From Enhydrobacter aerosaccus (lineage in GTDB: Bacteria; Pseudomonadota; Alphaproteobacteria; Reyranellales; Reyranellaceae), in NCBI RefSeq assembly GCF_900167455.1, contig NZ_FUWJ01000016.1, positions 48,466 through 112,465 on the forward strand: a DNA stretch of 64,000 nt. The letters run 5' to 3'. This document shows positions 8,520-16,925 of the stretch, piece after piece. The position numbers and the translations under genes are program-made. How positions within the stretch are numbered: the stretch's first letter is position 1; each line of letters opens with the position of its first letter. The notes beneath the pieces are model-generated. The model saw only the letters and a list, made by a program, of their open reading frames with translations, made no database searches and was not told the DNA's origin.

Positions 8520-8771
8520 TTACGAGCGCGCCGGCAGCTTGATCTTGTTGCCGGTCAGGATCTTCTCGAGCACGGGGATGGACGAGTTCGGGTTGCTGTC
8601 GCATTGGCTCATGGCCGTCGCGATCTCGCCATCGACCACACCGCCGCGCGCATAGTCGCGATAGGCGCCGCTGAGCGACTTGCAGTAGGCGGTGTCGGCG
8701 CCGCTCTGGGCGAAGGCCGACGTGGCAAGCAGCACGGAAGCGCCAGAGAAAGCAATGGTACGAAGCAACAT
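8520..8771 (-). CDS. Small secreted protein, paralogue of the gene at 8185
   Basis: 83 residues with a signal peptide (cleavage after ATSAFA) and a mature domain with two cysteines (YCKSL and MSQCDSN) that could form one disulfide. The terminal IPVLEKIL and LPARS match the downstream paralogue. The ATG at 8771 follows an excellent AAAGGAGAG ribosome-binding site, so the longer upstream start is rejected. A strong terminator follows. Probably periplasmic; no function is recognised. Confidence 0.75.
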   Translation of the reverse strand: MLLRTIAFSGASVLLATSAFAQSGADTAYCKSLSGAYRDYARGGVVDGEIATAMSQCDSNPNSSIPVLEKILTGNKIKLPARS

Positions 8772-8989
8772 GGTACTCTCCTTTGGGGGCAACAACCGAT
8801 CACGCCTTTTCGACGAGACCGGTACCGACTTTGTCGGCGGCGCGGATGAAGACCCCGATTTGCGTCCAAATCAGGGCCTCGCGTATCGCGCAGATTCACC
8901 GACGCAGTCACACTTCAAATGCGAACACATTGCGGTGACTGCCGGTTGAAATCCTGTCGTCTCCAACGAGAGTGCGGATGCAATGCTTC

Positions 8990-10069
8990 TTACGCGGCGC
9001 GACGCGTCGGTATCTCGGTGGTGACCGCGACGGGCGTGCCGCGTTCACCGCTTCGGCGATTTGGTGCATAGCCGAGTTGCGCCAACGTCTCGTCCACAGT
9101 CTTGTAGTGCGTACCAATCCGGTAGATGCGTCGCGCGTCTTCGCCCGTCGCGACGTCGCGATAAAGTTCGCGCGATAGGCGCGCGACCTGCTCGACCTGG
9201 CGGACCGACGTGATGCGCTCGCCCTTGCGACCCCACAGATTGTCCTCGATGCCGACGCGGACGTGCAGGCCCATGGCGATCGCCATGGTGCTGACCGGCA
9301 ACACGTGGCGCATCATCGTCTCGAGCGTCAGCACCGCGCCGTCCGGCACGCGACGGATGAACTCCATCATGTTGTAGGGGCTGGGTCCGTCGGCGCCGCC
9401 GCCGATGGCGACCCAGTTCAGCACCAGCGGCCCCGTGTAGACGCCGCGACGGATCAGCCGTTCCACCGTTTCGAGCTGCCCGACATCGCCCAGCATGAAG
9501 TGGGGCTGGATGCCGGCTGCCTGCAGCCGCTTCAGATGCTCGGCGACGAAGGCCGGTCCCGACGGGATCCACATCTCGCGATAGGCTTCCTGGTAAGGCG
9601 GCAGTGCGAGCGAGGTGCCGGCGACGTCGTCGGCGCTCATCAGTTCGCAGACATTCATCTGGTTGGTGTTGATGGCGATCGTCACCTGGTCGGGCGCGGG
9701 ATCGAGATCGGCCAGCATGTGGCGCGCGTCGTCGTTCAGCCACTTCGCCTCGGCGCCTTCGCCCTCGGGCGCGAAGGAGATCGAGCCGCCGACCTGCAGC
9801 ACCATCTTCGGCACCGCGTCGCGCAGGCGTGCCAGCATCTCGTTGAACATCGACAGGCGCTTGGAGCCCTTGCCGTCGGCCTCGCGCACATGGACGTGAA
9901 GCACGGTCGCGCCCGCGTTGTAGCAGTCGACCGCCTTCTGGACCTGCTGCTCCATGGTGACGGGAATGTCGTCGGAGTCGCCAGGCAGGAATTCGGGTCC
10001 GTAGGGCGCGACCTGGATGACCAGCTTCTCCTGGTTCTCGGGCAACAGCGAATCGTCGAGGAAATGCAT
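8990..10069 (-). CDS. BKACE-family beta-keto acid cleavage enzyme (DUF849)
   Basis: 359 residues. The family condenses a beta-keto acid with acetyl-CoA (3-keto-5-aminohexanoate cleavage enzyme and relatives), giving acetoacetate plus a CoA ester. Zinc ligands H58 and H60 are in VLHVHVREADGKGS, and a third ligand, Glu, is expected in GIEDNLWG, as in characterised members. AGGAGCC precedes the ATG. It is third in an operon after an MFS transporter and a carboxymuconolactone-decarboxylase-like protein. BKACE subfamilies differ in keto-acid side chain, so the exact substrate is unknown. Confidence 0.9.
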   Translation of the reverse strand: MHFLDDSLLPENQEKLVIQVAPYGPEFLPGDSDDIPVTMEQQVQKAVDCYNAGATVLHVHVREADGKGSKRLSMFNEMLARLRDAVPKMVLQVGGSISFAPEGEGAEAKWLNDDARHMLADLDPAPDQVTIAINTNQMNVCELMSADDVAGTSLALPPYQEAYREMWIPSGPAFVAEHLKRLQAAGIQPHFMLGDVGQLETVERLIRRGVYTGPLVLNWVAIGGGADGPSPYNMMEFIRRVPDGAVLTLETMMRHVLPVSTMAIAMGLHVRVGIEDNLWGRKGERITSVRQVEQVARLSRELYRDVATGEDARRIYRIGTHYKTVDETLAQLGYAPNRRSGERGTPVAVTTEIPTRRAA

Positions 10070-10093
10070 GATGGGCTCCTGATGTTGGGTGGG

Positions 10094-10495
10094 TTAACGC
10101 TTGTCCGAACGCTTCCGCGCCTCGTGGGCCGTGAGCTCCTCGACGAGGATCGGCACGCCGAGTGCGCAGGAATGGATGCCGAGCACGGCCACGCATTGCA
10201 GGACGGCCATGATCTCCTCCTGCGTGGCGCCGAGCTCGAGCGCCTTGCGGATGTGGCGGCGCACACCGGGCGCATAGAGGTGCGTGCACGAGGCATCGAC
10301 GGCGATGGCGAGGAACTCGAGCGTCTTGGGATCGAGCACGCCCGAAGCGATCGGCTTCATGCCCATGTCGAGGAACTTCTCCAGCCACACCGGGTCGAGT
10401 TCCGCCATCTCCTTCCACGCCGGATTGAAGTTGCCGGTGGCGCGCAGGCGATCGGTGACGGGTGTGATGCTGGTCTTGTCTATCGTGTCGGGCAT
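10094..10495 (-). CDS. Carboxymuconolactone decarboxylase-family protein
   Basis: 133 residues of the AhpD/CMD helical fold. The core runs through FLAIAVDASCTHLYAPGVRRH and the typical ALELGATQEEIMAVLQ helix. Classical AhpD has a CxxC pair; here only a single Cys precedes THLYA, and other Cys residues occur later (LQC, HSC). Peroxidase activity is therefore uncertain and a lyase or decarboxylase role is possible. AAAGGAGAC lies upstream of the ATG at 10495. It lies 11 bases after the MFS gene and 24 bases before the BKACE gene in the same operon. Confidence 0.85.
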   Translation of the reverse strand: MPDTIDKTSITPVTDRLRATGNFNPAWKEMAELDPVWLEKFLDMGMKPIASGVLDPKTLEFLAIAVDASCTHLYAPGVRRHIRKALELGATQEEIMAVLQCVAVLGIHSCALGVPILVEELTAHEARKRSDKR

Positions 10496-10506
10496 GGCGT
10501 CTCCTT

Positions 10507-11817
10507 TCAGGCGGTCGTGATCCGCGCCGCGAGGCCTTCGGCTTGCGCGAGATCGGCGGGATAGGCGCGGGCGCCGGCGATCAGCACGGCCGCCGAGGCG
10601 AGGCAGAACAGCGGCATCAGGGCGAGGGCGACATCGAGACCGAACCGGTCGGACAGCGCGCCTGCGATCACGGGACCAGCGGCGAGACCGAACAGGTTCT
10701 GCACGACGGCGACCATCGCCGCAGCGGTGGCACGCAGGCCGGGATGGATGACGTCGATCGCGACCGACGGCACCGAGCCTGAGGCTGCGGTGATCATGAA
10801 GCCGCCGGCGACGATCGTCGCGAATTGCGCCGGACCGGGCTGCATCAATCCGAACGCGGGGCAGAGCAGCAGCGCCGTGACGACCATGCAGCCCGCCGGC
10901 ACCAGCATCTTGGCGCGGCGACGGCCATGCGCCATCCGGTCGGCGACATAGCCCCAGACGACGATGCCGATGCTGCCGGCGAGAATGACGATCGCCGACT
11001 TGAGCCCGGCCTGATCGAGTCGCAGCCCGTAGAAGCGGTTGAAGTAGCTCGGCAGCCAGGCGAGCAGCGTCGACGCGCACAGGAGTTGCAGGGCGCCGCC
11101 GAGATAGGCCGCCAACGCCGAGCGCGGCTTCAGGAGCGCACGCGCGACCGCCGCGGCGCCCATCCGGACGGCCCCGGTATCGACGAGCGGCACCGTGCGG
11201 TAGTCGCGGACCTTGAGGAACAGCAGCGCGAGCAGGAGACCGGGCGCGCCGACGACGCCGAACGCGGCGCGCCATCCCCAGTGCGTGGTGATGATGCCGC
11301 CCAGCACGACGCCCAGGACGGAGCCGACCGATGCCGCGGCCAGGAAGCCGCTGACGACCGTAGCGCGTCGCGATGCCGGAAACATGCTGGAGAGCAGCGC
11401 TCCGCCGGCGGCGCCATAGCCTGCTTCGCCGAAGCCGATCGCCGCGCGCGCGGCCAGGAGCTGGCCGTAGCCGCGTGTGAAGCTGCAGGCGATCGTCGCC
11501 ACGCTCCAGAGCGCTGCCATGGCGGCGATGCTCTTCACCCGGCTCCAGCGATCGGCCACGAGGGCGATCGGGAACGAGAACAGCGCGATGGTGATCGAGA
11601 CCGAGGAGATGAGCGCGCCGAGTTGCTTGTCCGACAGGCCCCAGGCTTGCTTCAGGGCGGGAAACATCGACACCACGATCTGGCGGTCGACGAAGTCGAA
11701 CGTCATCAGCAGGAAGGCCATGGCGAAGGCGAACCAGGCTTGCCGTGGCGCGACCAGCCAGCCTGGGCGCGGCTGCTGCACGGCCTCGCCATCCGCATCG
11801 ATGGTTGCAACATACAT
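10507..11817 (-). CDS. MFS transporter
   Basis: 436 residues with 12 hydrophobic segments. The signature loop after TM2 is present (VADRWSRVKS), and TM1 carries FDFVDRQIVV, typical of MFS carriers of organic anions and aromatic acids. The ATG at 11817 (GAGGAA upstream) is chosen over a longer frame. It is the promoter-proximal gene of the MFS/CMD/BKACE operon and divergent from an AraC regulator, so it probably imports the substrate that the operon degrades. Confidence 0.87.
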   Translation of the reverse strand: MYVATIDADGEAVQQPRPGWLVAPRQAWFAFAMAFLLMTFDFVDRQIVVSMFPALKQAWGLSDKQLGALISSVSITIALFSFPIALVADRWSRVKSIAAMAALWSVATIACSFTRGYGQLLAARAAIGFGEAGYGAAGGALLSSMFPASRRATVVSGFLAAASVGSVLGVVLGGIITTHWGWRAAFGVVGAPGLLLALLFLKVRDYRTVPLVDTGAVRMGAAAVARALLKPRSALAAYLGGALQLLCASTLLAWLPSYFNRFYGLRLDQAGLKSAIVILAGSIGIVVWGYVADRMAHGRRRAKMLVPAGCMVVTALLLCPAFGLMQPGPAQFATIVAGGFMITAASGSVPSVAIDVIHPGLRATAAAMVAVVQNLFGLAAGPVIAGALSDRFGLDVALALMPLFCLASAAVLIAGARAYPADLAQAEGLAARITTA

Positions 11818-11899
11818 GGCGGCGTTCCTCGGGGCGTTCTTCTGGGCTGTCGCGTAGGTCGCGACTTGGCGCTCCTGTAGCGCATCGGTACCGACCACG

Positions 11900-11941
11900 T
11901 TTGACAATCGGGGACAGGCATTTGACATTCCGGGACAGGGC
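11900..11941. promoter_or_regulatory. Tandem 21-bp direct repeats, probable AraC-type operator
   Basis: Two adjoining 21-base units at 11900-11920 and 11921-11941 match at 17 of 21 positions; both have TTTGACA, then TC, then GGGACAGG. A 21-base period equals two helical turns, as expected for a dimeric AraC regulator binding one DNA face. They end 6 bases before the AraC-family start codon and 83 bases from the divergent MFS gene. Confidence 0.7.
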
Positions 11942-11947
11942 TTGCCG

Positions 11948-12961
11948 ATGACCGACCTGATCCGCAGCGCCTGCCTCACGTCCTATCCCGAGATCGCACG
12001 ATCGCTCGGGCTCGATCCGTTGCGCATGCTCGATGCCTGCGGGATCGATCGGCGCTGCCTCGAGGATCCCGACATCAAGCTGCCTGCCGGCGCGCTGGGC
12101 CGGTTGCTGGAAGTGTCGGCGAAGGCGGCGAAGGTGGAGGATTTCGGCCTGCGCCTCGCCGAGACGCGAACGCTATCGGTGCTGGGGCCGGTCGGGCTGC
12201 TGGTGCGGGAGGAGGCGACGGTGCGCGACGCGCTTCAGGCGCTGATGCGCTACATCCGCCTGCACAACGAAGCGCTCTCGCTCAGGCTCGAGGAACGCGG
12301 CGGGGAAGCCGTCGTCAGCGTCGGGATCCGCGTCACCGACCTGGCGCCAGTCCGGCAGGGCGTCGAGCTCGCGGTCGGCGTGCTGTTTCGCGTCCTGCGC
12401 TCGCTGCTCGGTCCGCAGTGGCGACCGCTGGTCTGCTTTGCCCATGCCGCGCCGCGCCGCGGCGACCTGCACCGACGCGTCTTCGGTGGACGGGTCGCCT
12501 TCCTGCAGGACTTCAACGGTATCGTCTGCGCGGCGCGCGATCTCGATCGCGCCATTCCCTCGTCCGATCCGGCGCTGGCCCGTTATGCCCGCCAGCATCT
12601 CGAGGCGCTTCTGGCGCGGCCCAGTGCCTCGATGGGCGACAAGGTCCGGGAACTCGTCTGGCTGCAACTCGCCTCTGGCCGCTGTACCGCCGACCACATC
12701 GCCGGACAGCTCGGCATCGATCGCCGTACGCTCCATCGCCGGCTCAGTGCCGAGGGGTTGACCTTCTCCGGGATCGTCGACGAGGTGCGCACCGAGATCG
12801 TGTCGCGGACATTGCCGAGCCGCGAGCGATCGCTGGCCTCGCTCGCCGATATGCTGGGCTTCTCCTGCCTCAGCGCGTTCTCGCGTTGGTTCCGCGGCCG
12901 CTTCCGCACCAGCCCATCCGCGTGGCGGACGGCGGCGGTCGCTCCAACGCATCCTGCCTGA
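11948..12961 (+). CDS. AraC-family transcriptional regulator
   Basis: 337 residues. The N-terminal domain (to about 190) matches the AraC-type arabinose-binding-like sensor of the OruR/ArgR group (YPEIARSLGLDPLRML near the start). The C-terminal double helix-turn-helix is at about 235-330 (VAGQLGIDRRTLHRRL-like first helix pair and LADMLGFSCLSAFSRWFRGRF second). It is divergent from the MFS/CMD/BKACE operon with a tandem-repeat operator between them, so it probably activates that operon and controls itself. Confidence 0.9.
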   Translation: MTDLIRSACLTSYPEIARSLGLDPLRMLDACGIDRRCLEDPDIKLPAGALGRLLEVSAKAAKVEDFGLRLAETRTLSVLGPVGLLVREEATVRDALQALMRYIRLHNEALSLRLEERGGEAVVSVGIRVTDLAPVRQGVELAVGVLFRVLRSLLGPQWRPLVCFAHAAPRRGDLHRRVFGGRVAFLQDFNGIVCAARDLDRAIPSSDPALARYARQHLEALLARPSASMGDKVRELVWLQLASGRCTADHIAGQLGIDRRTLHRRLSAEGLTFSGIVDEVRTEIVSRTLPSRERSLASLADMLGFSCLSAFSRWFRGRFRTSPSAWRTAAVAPTHPA

Positions 12962-12994
12962 TAAAAGGCGGCCAGCATTTCCGGGAGTTTGCCG

Positions 12995-13987
12995 ATGTCT
13001 TTCCGTGCACTGGTCCTGACGCAGGGCGCCGACCGCAAGGTCAGCGGCGCCATCGAGACGCTCGAAGACGATCGCCTTCCCGCCGGCGACGTGACGGTCG
13101 CGGTCGAGTATTCGACGCTCAACTACAAGGACGGACTCGTGCTCACCTCGGGCGGCGGCCTGGTGAAGAGCTGGCCGCATGTCGGCGGCATCGACTTCGC
13201 CGGCACTGTCGAGCGCTCCGACAATCCGGCCTTCACGCCCGGCGACAAGGTGGTGCTGAACGGCTGGCGCGTCGGTGAACTGCACTGGGGCGGCTATGCC
13301 ACCAAGGCACGGGTCAAGGGCGACTGGCTGGTGAAGCTGCCGTCGCCATTGTCGACCCGGCACGCGATGGCGATCGGCACGGCCGGCTATACCTCGATGC
13401 TGTGCGTGATGGCGCTGCGCAAGCACGGCGTGCTGCCGGAATCGGGCGAGGTGCTGGTGACCGGCGCGGCGGGCGGCGTCGGCTCGATCGCCGTCGCGAT
13501 CCTGGCGCGGCTGGGCTACCAGGTCGTGGCGGCAACGGGTCGGCCGCAGGAGGCGGCCTATCTGCAGTCGCTGGGCGCGGCCACCATCATCGATCGCAAG
13601 GAACTGACCGAGGCGCCGGACCGGCCACTGCTGTCGGAGCGCTATGCCGGCGTCGTCGACACGGTATCGGGCGTGATGCTGGCGCGGGCGCTCGCGCAGG
13701 TGAAGTACGGCGGCGCCGCCGCGGTATGCGGCCTCGCCGGTGGACCCTCGTTCCCCGGCTCGATCCTGCCCTTCATCCTGCGCGGCGTGACCATGTACGG
13801 CATCGATTCGGTGATGCTGCCCAAGGCACCGCGCGAGGAGGCGTGGCGTCATCTCGGCACCGAATTGCCGCTCGACCGCCTCGACAGCACGGTGACTGAG
13901 GCCGGGCTTGGCGAGCTGATGGCTTTGGCCCCAAAAATTCTCAAAGGAGAAATACGCGGCCGCGTGGTGATCGATGTGAACAGGTGA
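12995..13987 (+). CDS. acuI: Acryloyl-CoA reductase-type zinc-independent quinone oxidoreductase (AcuI/YhdH family)
   Basis: 330 residues of the MDR family. The AcuI/YhdH signature is visible: STLNYKDGL near residue 40, GIDFAGTVE, the NADPH-binding GAAGGVGSIAV and the conserved FILRGVTMYGIDS near the end. AcuI reduces acryloyl-CoA to propionyl-CoA with NADPH and protects against toxic acryloyl-CoA. GGGAG lies 7 bases upstream of the ATG. It follows the AraC gene on the same strand by 33 bases, so read-through is possible. Confidence 0.85.
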   Translation: MSFRALVLTQGADRKVSGAIETLEDDRLPAGDVTVAVEYSTLNYKDGLVLTSGGGLVKSWPHVGGIDFAGTVERSDNPAFTPGDKVVLNGWRVGELHWGGYATKARVKGDWLVKLPSPLSTRHAMAIGTAGYTSMLCVMALRKHGVLPESGEVLVTGAAGGVGSIAVAILARLGYQVVAATGRPQEAAYLQSLGAATIIDRKELTEAPDRPLLSERYAGVVDTVSGVMLARALAQVKYGGAAAVCGLAGGPSFPGSILPFILRGVTMYGIDSVMLPKAPREEAWRHLGTELPLDRLDSTVTEAGLGELMALAPKILKGEIRGRVVIDVNR

Positions 13988-14062
13988 TAGATTAATTCAG
14001 GTCGACCCGCGCTGCAGCGGCGGGGTCGGCGATGCCACTCAAGTTTTGAAGGTTTATCCTCC

Positions 14063-15394
14063 ATGTCTCCGTCGAACTCGAAGCCAGCCGCCAACAACCT
14101 CGACGCCTTCTTCATGCCGTTCACGGCGAACCGGCAATTCAAGAAGAACCCGCGCTTGCTGGCCAAGGCCAAGGGTGTCCACTACTGGACGCCGGAAGGC
14201 CGCAAGGTGATCGACGGCACGGCCGGCCTGTGGTGCGTCAATGCCGGCCACGGCCGCGAGGAGATCAAGGCGGCGATCGTCAAGCAGCTCGAGGAGATGG
14301 ACTACGCGCCGTCGTTCCAGATGGGCCATCCGAAGTCGTTCGAGCTGGCGGCCCGTCATGCCGCGATGCTGCCGGGCGACCTCAATCACGCCTTCTACTG
14401 CAATTCCGGTTCCGAGGCGGTCGACTCGGCGCTCAAGATCGCGCTCGCCTACCAGCGCGCCCGCGGTCAGGGCACCCGCACGCGCCTGATCGGTCGCGAG
14501 CGCGGCTATCACGGCGTCGGCTTCGGCGGCATCTCGGTCGGCGGCATGGTGAACAATCGCAAGTGGTTCGGCTCGCTGCTGCCGGGTGTCGATCACCTGC
14601 CGCACACGCACGATCTCAAGCGCAATGCCTTCTCGCGCGGCGAGCCGGAGCATGGCGTGGAACTCGCCGACGAGCTCGAGCGCATCGTCGGCCTGCATGA
14701 TGCCTCCAACATCGCCGCCGTCATCGTCGAACCCTGCGCCGGGTCGACGGGCTTCCTGCCGCCGCCGAAGGGCTACCTGAAGCGCCTGCGTGAGATCTGC
14801 GACAAGCACGGCATCCTGCTGATCTTCGACGAGGTCATCACCGGCTTCGGTCGCCTCGGCGCCAGCTTCGCGGCCGAGAAATTCGGCGTCGTCCCCGACC
14901 TGATGACGGTCGCCAAGGGCATTTCCAACGCCACCGTGCCGATGGGCGGCGTGTTCGTGCGCAAGCACATCTACGAGGGCCTGATGAACGGGCCGGACAG
15001 CGCGATCGATCTGTTCCACGGCTATACCTACTCGGCCCATCCGCTGGCCTGCGCCGCCGCCTCGGCCGTGCTCGACATCTACCGCGACGAGGGGCTGTTC
15101 CAGCGCGCCGCCGAGCTGTCCGCCTACTGGGAAGACGGCGTGCACTCGCTGAAGGGCACCGGCGGCATCACCGACATCCGCAATCTCGGCATGGCGGCCG
15201 GTATCGACTTCGAGTCGCGCAAGGATGCGCCGGGCGCCCGTGGCTACGACACCTTCGTCAAGGCGTTCGAGCTCGGCCTGATGGTGCGTCAGGCCGGTGA
15301 CTGCATCGCCATGTCGCCGCCGCTGATCATCGAGAAGAACCAGATCGACGAGATCATCGACATCACCGGCAAGGCCATCAAGGCAACGGCCTGA
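14063..15394 (+). CDS. Class III omega-amino acid:pyruvate aminotransferase
   Basis: 443 residues of the class III PLP-dependent aminotransferases. Key positions are the phosphate-binding SGS at 115-117, YH at 149-150, D256 in IFDEVITGFGR and Schiff-base lysine K285 in TVAKGISNA. The sequence around NAGHGREEI and GLWCVN resembles beta-alanine:pyruvate transaminases, which convert omega-amino acids to semialdehydes. Acceptor and donor cannot be fixed from sequence. A weak GC-rich hairpin (about 14000-14030) separates it from acuI. The cardiolipin synthase gene starts 9 bases after its stop, suggesting co-transcription. Confidence 0.88.
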   Translation: MSPSNSKPAANNLDAFFMPFTANRQFKKNPRLLAKAKGVHYWTPEGRKVIDGTAGLWCVNAGHGREEIKAAIVKQLEEMDYAPSFQMGHPKSFELAARHAAMLPGDLNHAFYCNSGSEAVDSALKIALAYQRARGQGTRTRLIGRERGYHGVGFGGISVGGMVNNRKWFGSLLPGVDHLPHTHDLKRNAFSRGEPEHGVELADELERIVGLHDASNIAAVIVEPCAGSTGFLPPPKGYLKRLREICDKHGILLIFDEVITGFGRLGASFAAEKFGVVPDLMTVAKGISNATVPMGGVFVRKHIYEGLMNGPDSAIDLFHGYTYSAHPLACAAASAVLDIYRDEGLFQRAAELSAYWEDGVHSLKGTGGITDIRNLGMAAGIDFESRKDAPGARGYDTFVKAFELGLMVRQAGDCIAMSPPLIIEKNQIDEIIDITGKAIKATA

Positions 15395-15403
15395 CGGAGG
15401 CCT

Positions 15404-16822
15404 GTGACTTCCAGCGGCCATCTGGCTTGGTTGATCACTGAAGCTGCCGCGGTGGCGCATGTCGCCATCGCGGGCTGGGTGACGATCCACGTTCTGCTCT
15501 ACAAGCGCAATGTCGGTGCCGCGGTATCGTGGATCGGCATTGCCTGGCTGTCGCCGTTCATCGGCGGCCTGCTCTATTTCGCCATGGGCGTGAACCGCGT
15601 GAAGCGGCGCGCCAAGCGGCTGCGCCGCGAACGCTCGCATGTCTTCGTCGTCGACGAGACGCCTTCGACCGACCCCGGCGCCAATCCGCTGACGCCGCTG
15701 GAATATGCACTCGGGCGCCTGACCGGCCTGCCGGCCGAGCGTGGCAACAGCGCCGCGACGCTGCGCAACGGCGACGAGGCCTATCCGGCGATGCTGGAGG
15801 CGATCGAGAAGGCCGAGCGCAGCATCGGACTCTGCAGCTATATCTTCCGTGACGATGTGGGCGGCCGGCCGTTCATAGAGGCGCTGGCCCGGGCACGACA
15901 TCGCGGAGTCCAGGTCCGCGTGCTGCTCGACGGCATCGGCAGCGGCTATTTCCGCAATGCCGCCTATAACCGGCTGCGCCAGCTGGACGTGCCGGCAGCG
16001 CGCTTCCTCCATTCGTACTTTCCCTGGCGGACGCCGTTCTTGAACCTGCGCAATCACCGCAAGCTGATGGTGGTTGACGGTCGGGTCGCCTATGTTGGCG
16101 GCATCAATATCGGCGGCGAGAACCTGATGTCGTCGAATCCGCCGCATCCGGTGCGCGACACCCATTTCAAGCTCGAAGGTCCGGTGGTCGAGCAGCTCGT
16201 CGAGGCCTTCGCCGATGACTGGCTGTTCACGACCGGCGAGAAGCTCCTGAGCGACGACTGGTTTCCCGACCTCGGATCGGCCGGCAGCGTCGTGGCACGC
16301 GCCGTCACGTCGGGGCCGGACGAAGACCTCGAGAAGATCGAATTCGCGGTGCTGCACGCCATCTCCTGCGCGCGCCAGTCGATCCGCGTCGTCACGCCCT
16401 ACTTTCTGCCGCCGGAAGTGCTGACCACGGCGCTCGGGCTTGCCGCCATGCGCGGCATCACGGTCGACATCGTCGTGCCGGAAAACTCCAACCATGTCTT
16501 CCTCGACTGGGCACGGCGCGTGCCGATGCGCCCTCTTCTCGAGGCGGGGTGCCGCGTGTGGTTGCGACCGGCACCGTTCGACCATTCCAAGCTGATGACT
16601 ATCGACGAGAGCTGGTCGTTGATCGGCAGCGCCAACTGGGACACCCGCAGTTTCCGTCTCAATTTCGAGCTCAATGTCGAGATCCAGGATCCGGACTTCG
16701 CTCGCCAGCTCAACGAGGCGACGAGCGCCGGCCGGCTGCTCGATATCGCCACGCTCGATTCCGACCCATTGCCGCTGCGGCTGCGCAACAGCGCGGCGCG
16801 GCTGTTGCAGCCCTACCTGTAG
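15404..16822 (+). CDS. cls: Cardiolipin synthase (phospholipase D family)
   Basis: 472 residues. Two N-terminal transmembrane helices (about 10-62) are followed by two PLD domains. HKD motif 1 is H218, K220, D225 in HRKLMVVD; motif 2 is HSKLMTID with the following GSANWD near residue 400. It condenses phosphatidylglycerol molecules, or PG and PE, to cardiolipin at the inner membrane. The GTG start has a GGAGG only 3 bases away, so initiation may be weak or coupled to the aminotransferase ahead. Confidence 0.9.
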   Translation: MTSSGHLAWLITEAAAVAHVAIAGWVTIHVLLYKRNVGAAVSWIGIAWLSPFIGGLLYFAMGVNRVKRRAKRLRRERSHVFVVDETPSTDPGANPLTPLEYALGRLTGLPAERGNSAATLRNGDEAYPAMLEAIEKAERSIGLCSYIFRDDVGGRPFIEALARARHRGVQVRVLLDGIGSGYFRNAAYNRLRQLDVPAARFLHSYFPWRTPFLNLRNHRKLMVVDGRVAYVGGINIGGENLMSSNPPHPVRDTHFKLEGPVVEQLVEAFADDWLFTTGEKLLSDDWFPDLGSAGSVVARAVTSGPDEDLEKIEFAVLHAISCARQSIRVVTPYFLPPEVLTTALGLAAMRGITVDIVVPENSNHVFLDWARRVPMRPLLEAGCRVWLRPAPFDHSKLMTIDESWSLIGSANWDTRSFRLNFELNVEIQDPDFARQLNEATSAGRLLDIATLDSDPLPLRLRNSAARLLQPYL

Positions 16823-16925
16823 GCCCAACGATCAGCCGTTGATCTGAATCAACTTCGATTGATGCTCACCACAATACGATGACCGTCACACGGTTCGGAT
16901 GTGGCGAAAGCGGCTCTGGAGCAGC

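Noticed and set aside
14054..16828. A 924-codon minus-strand frame opposite the aminotransferase and cls genes
   Set aside because: It is an antisense shadow of high-GC codon bias spanning two well-supported plus-strand genes with catalytic motifs.
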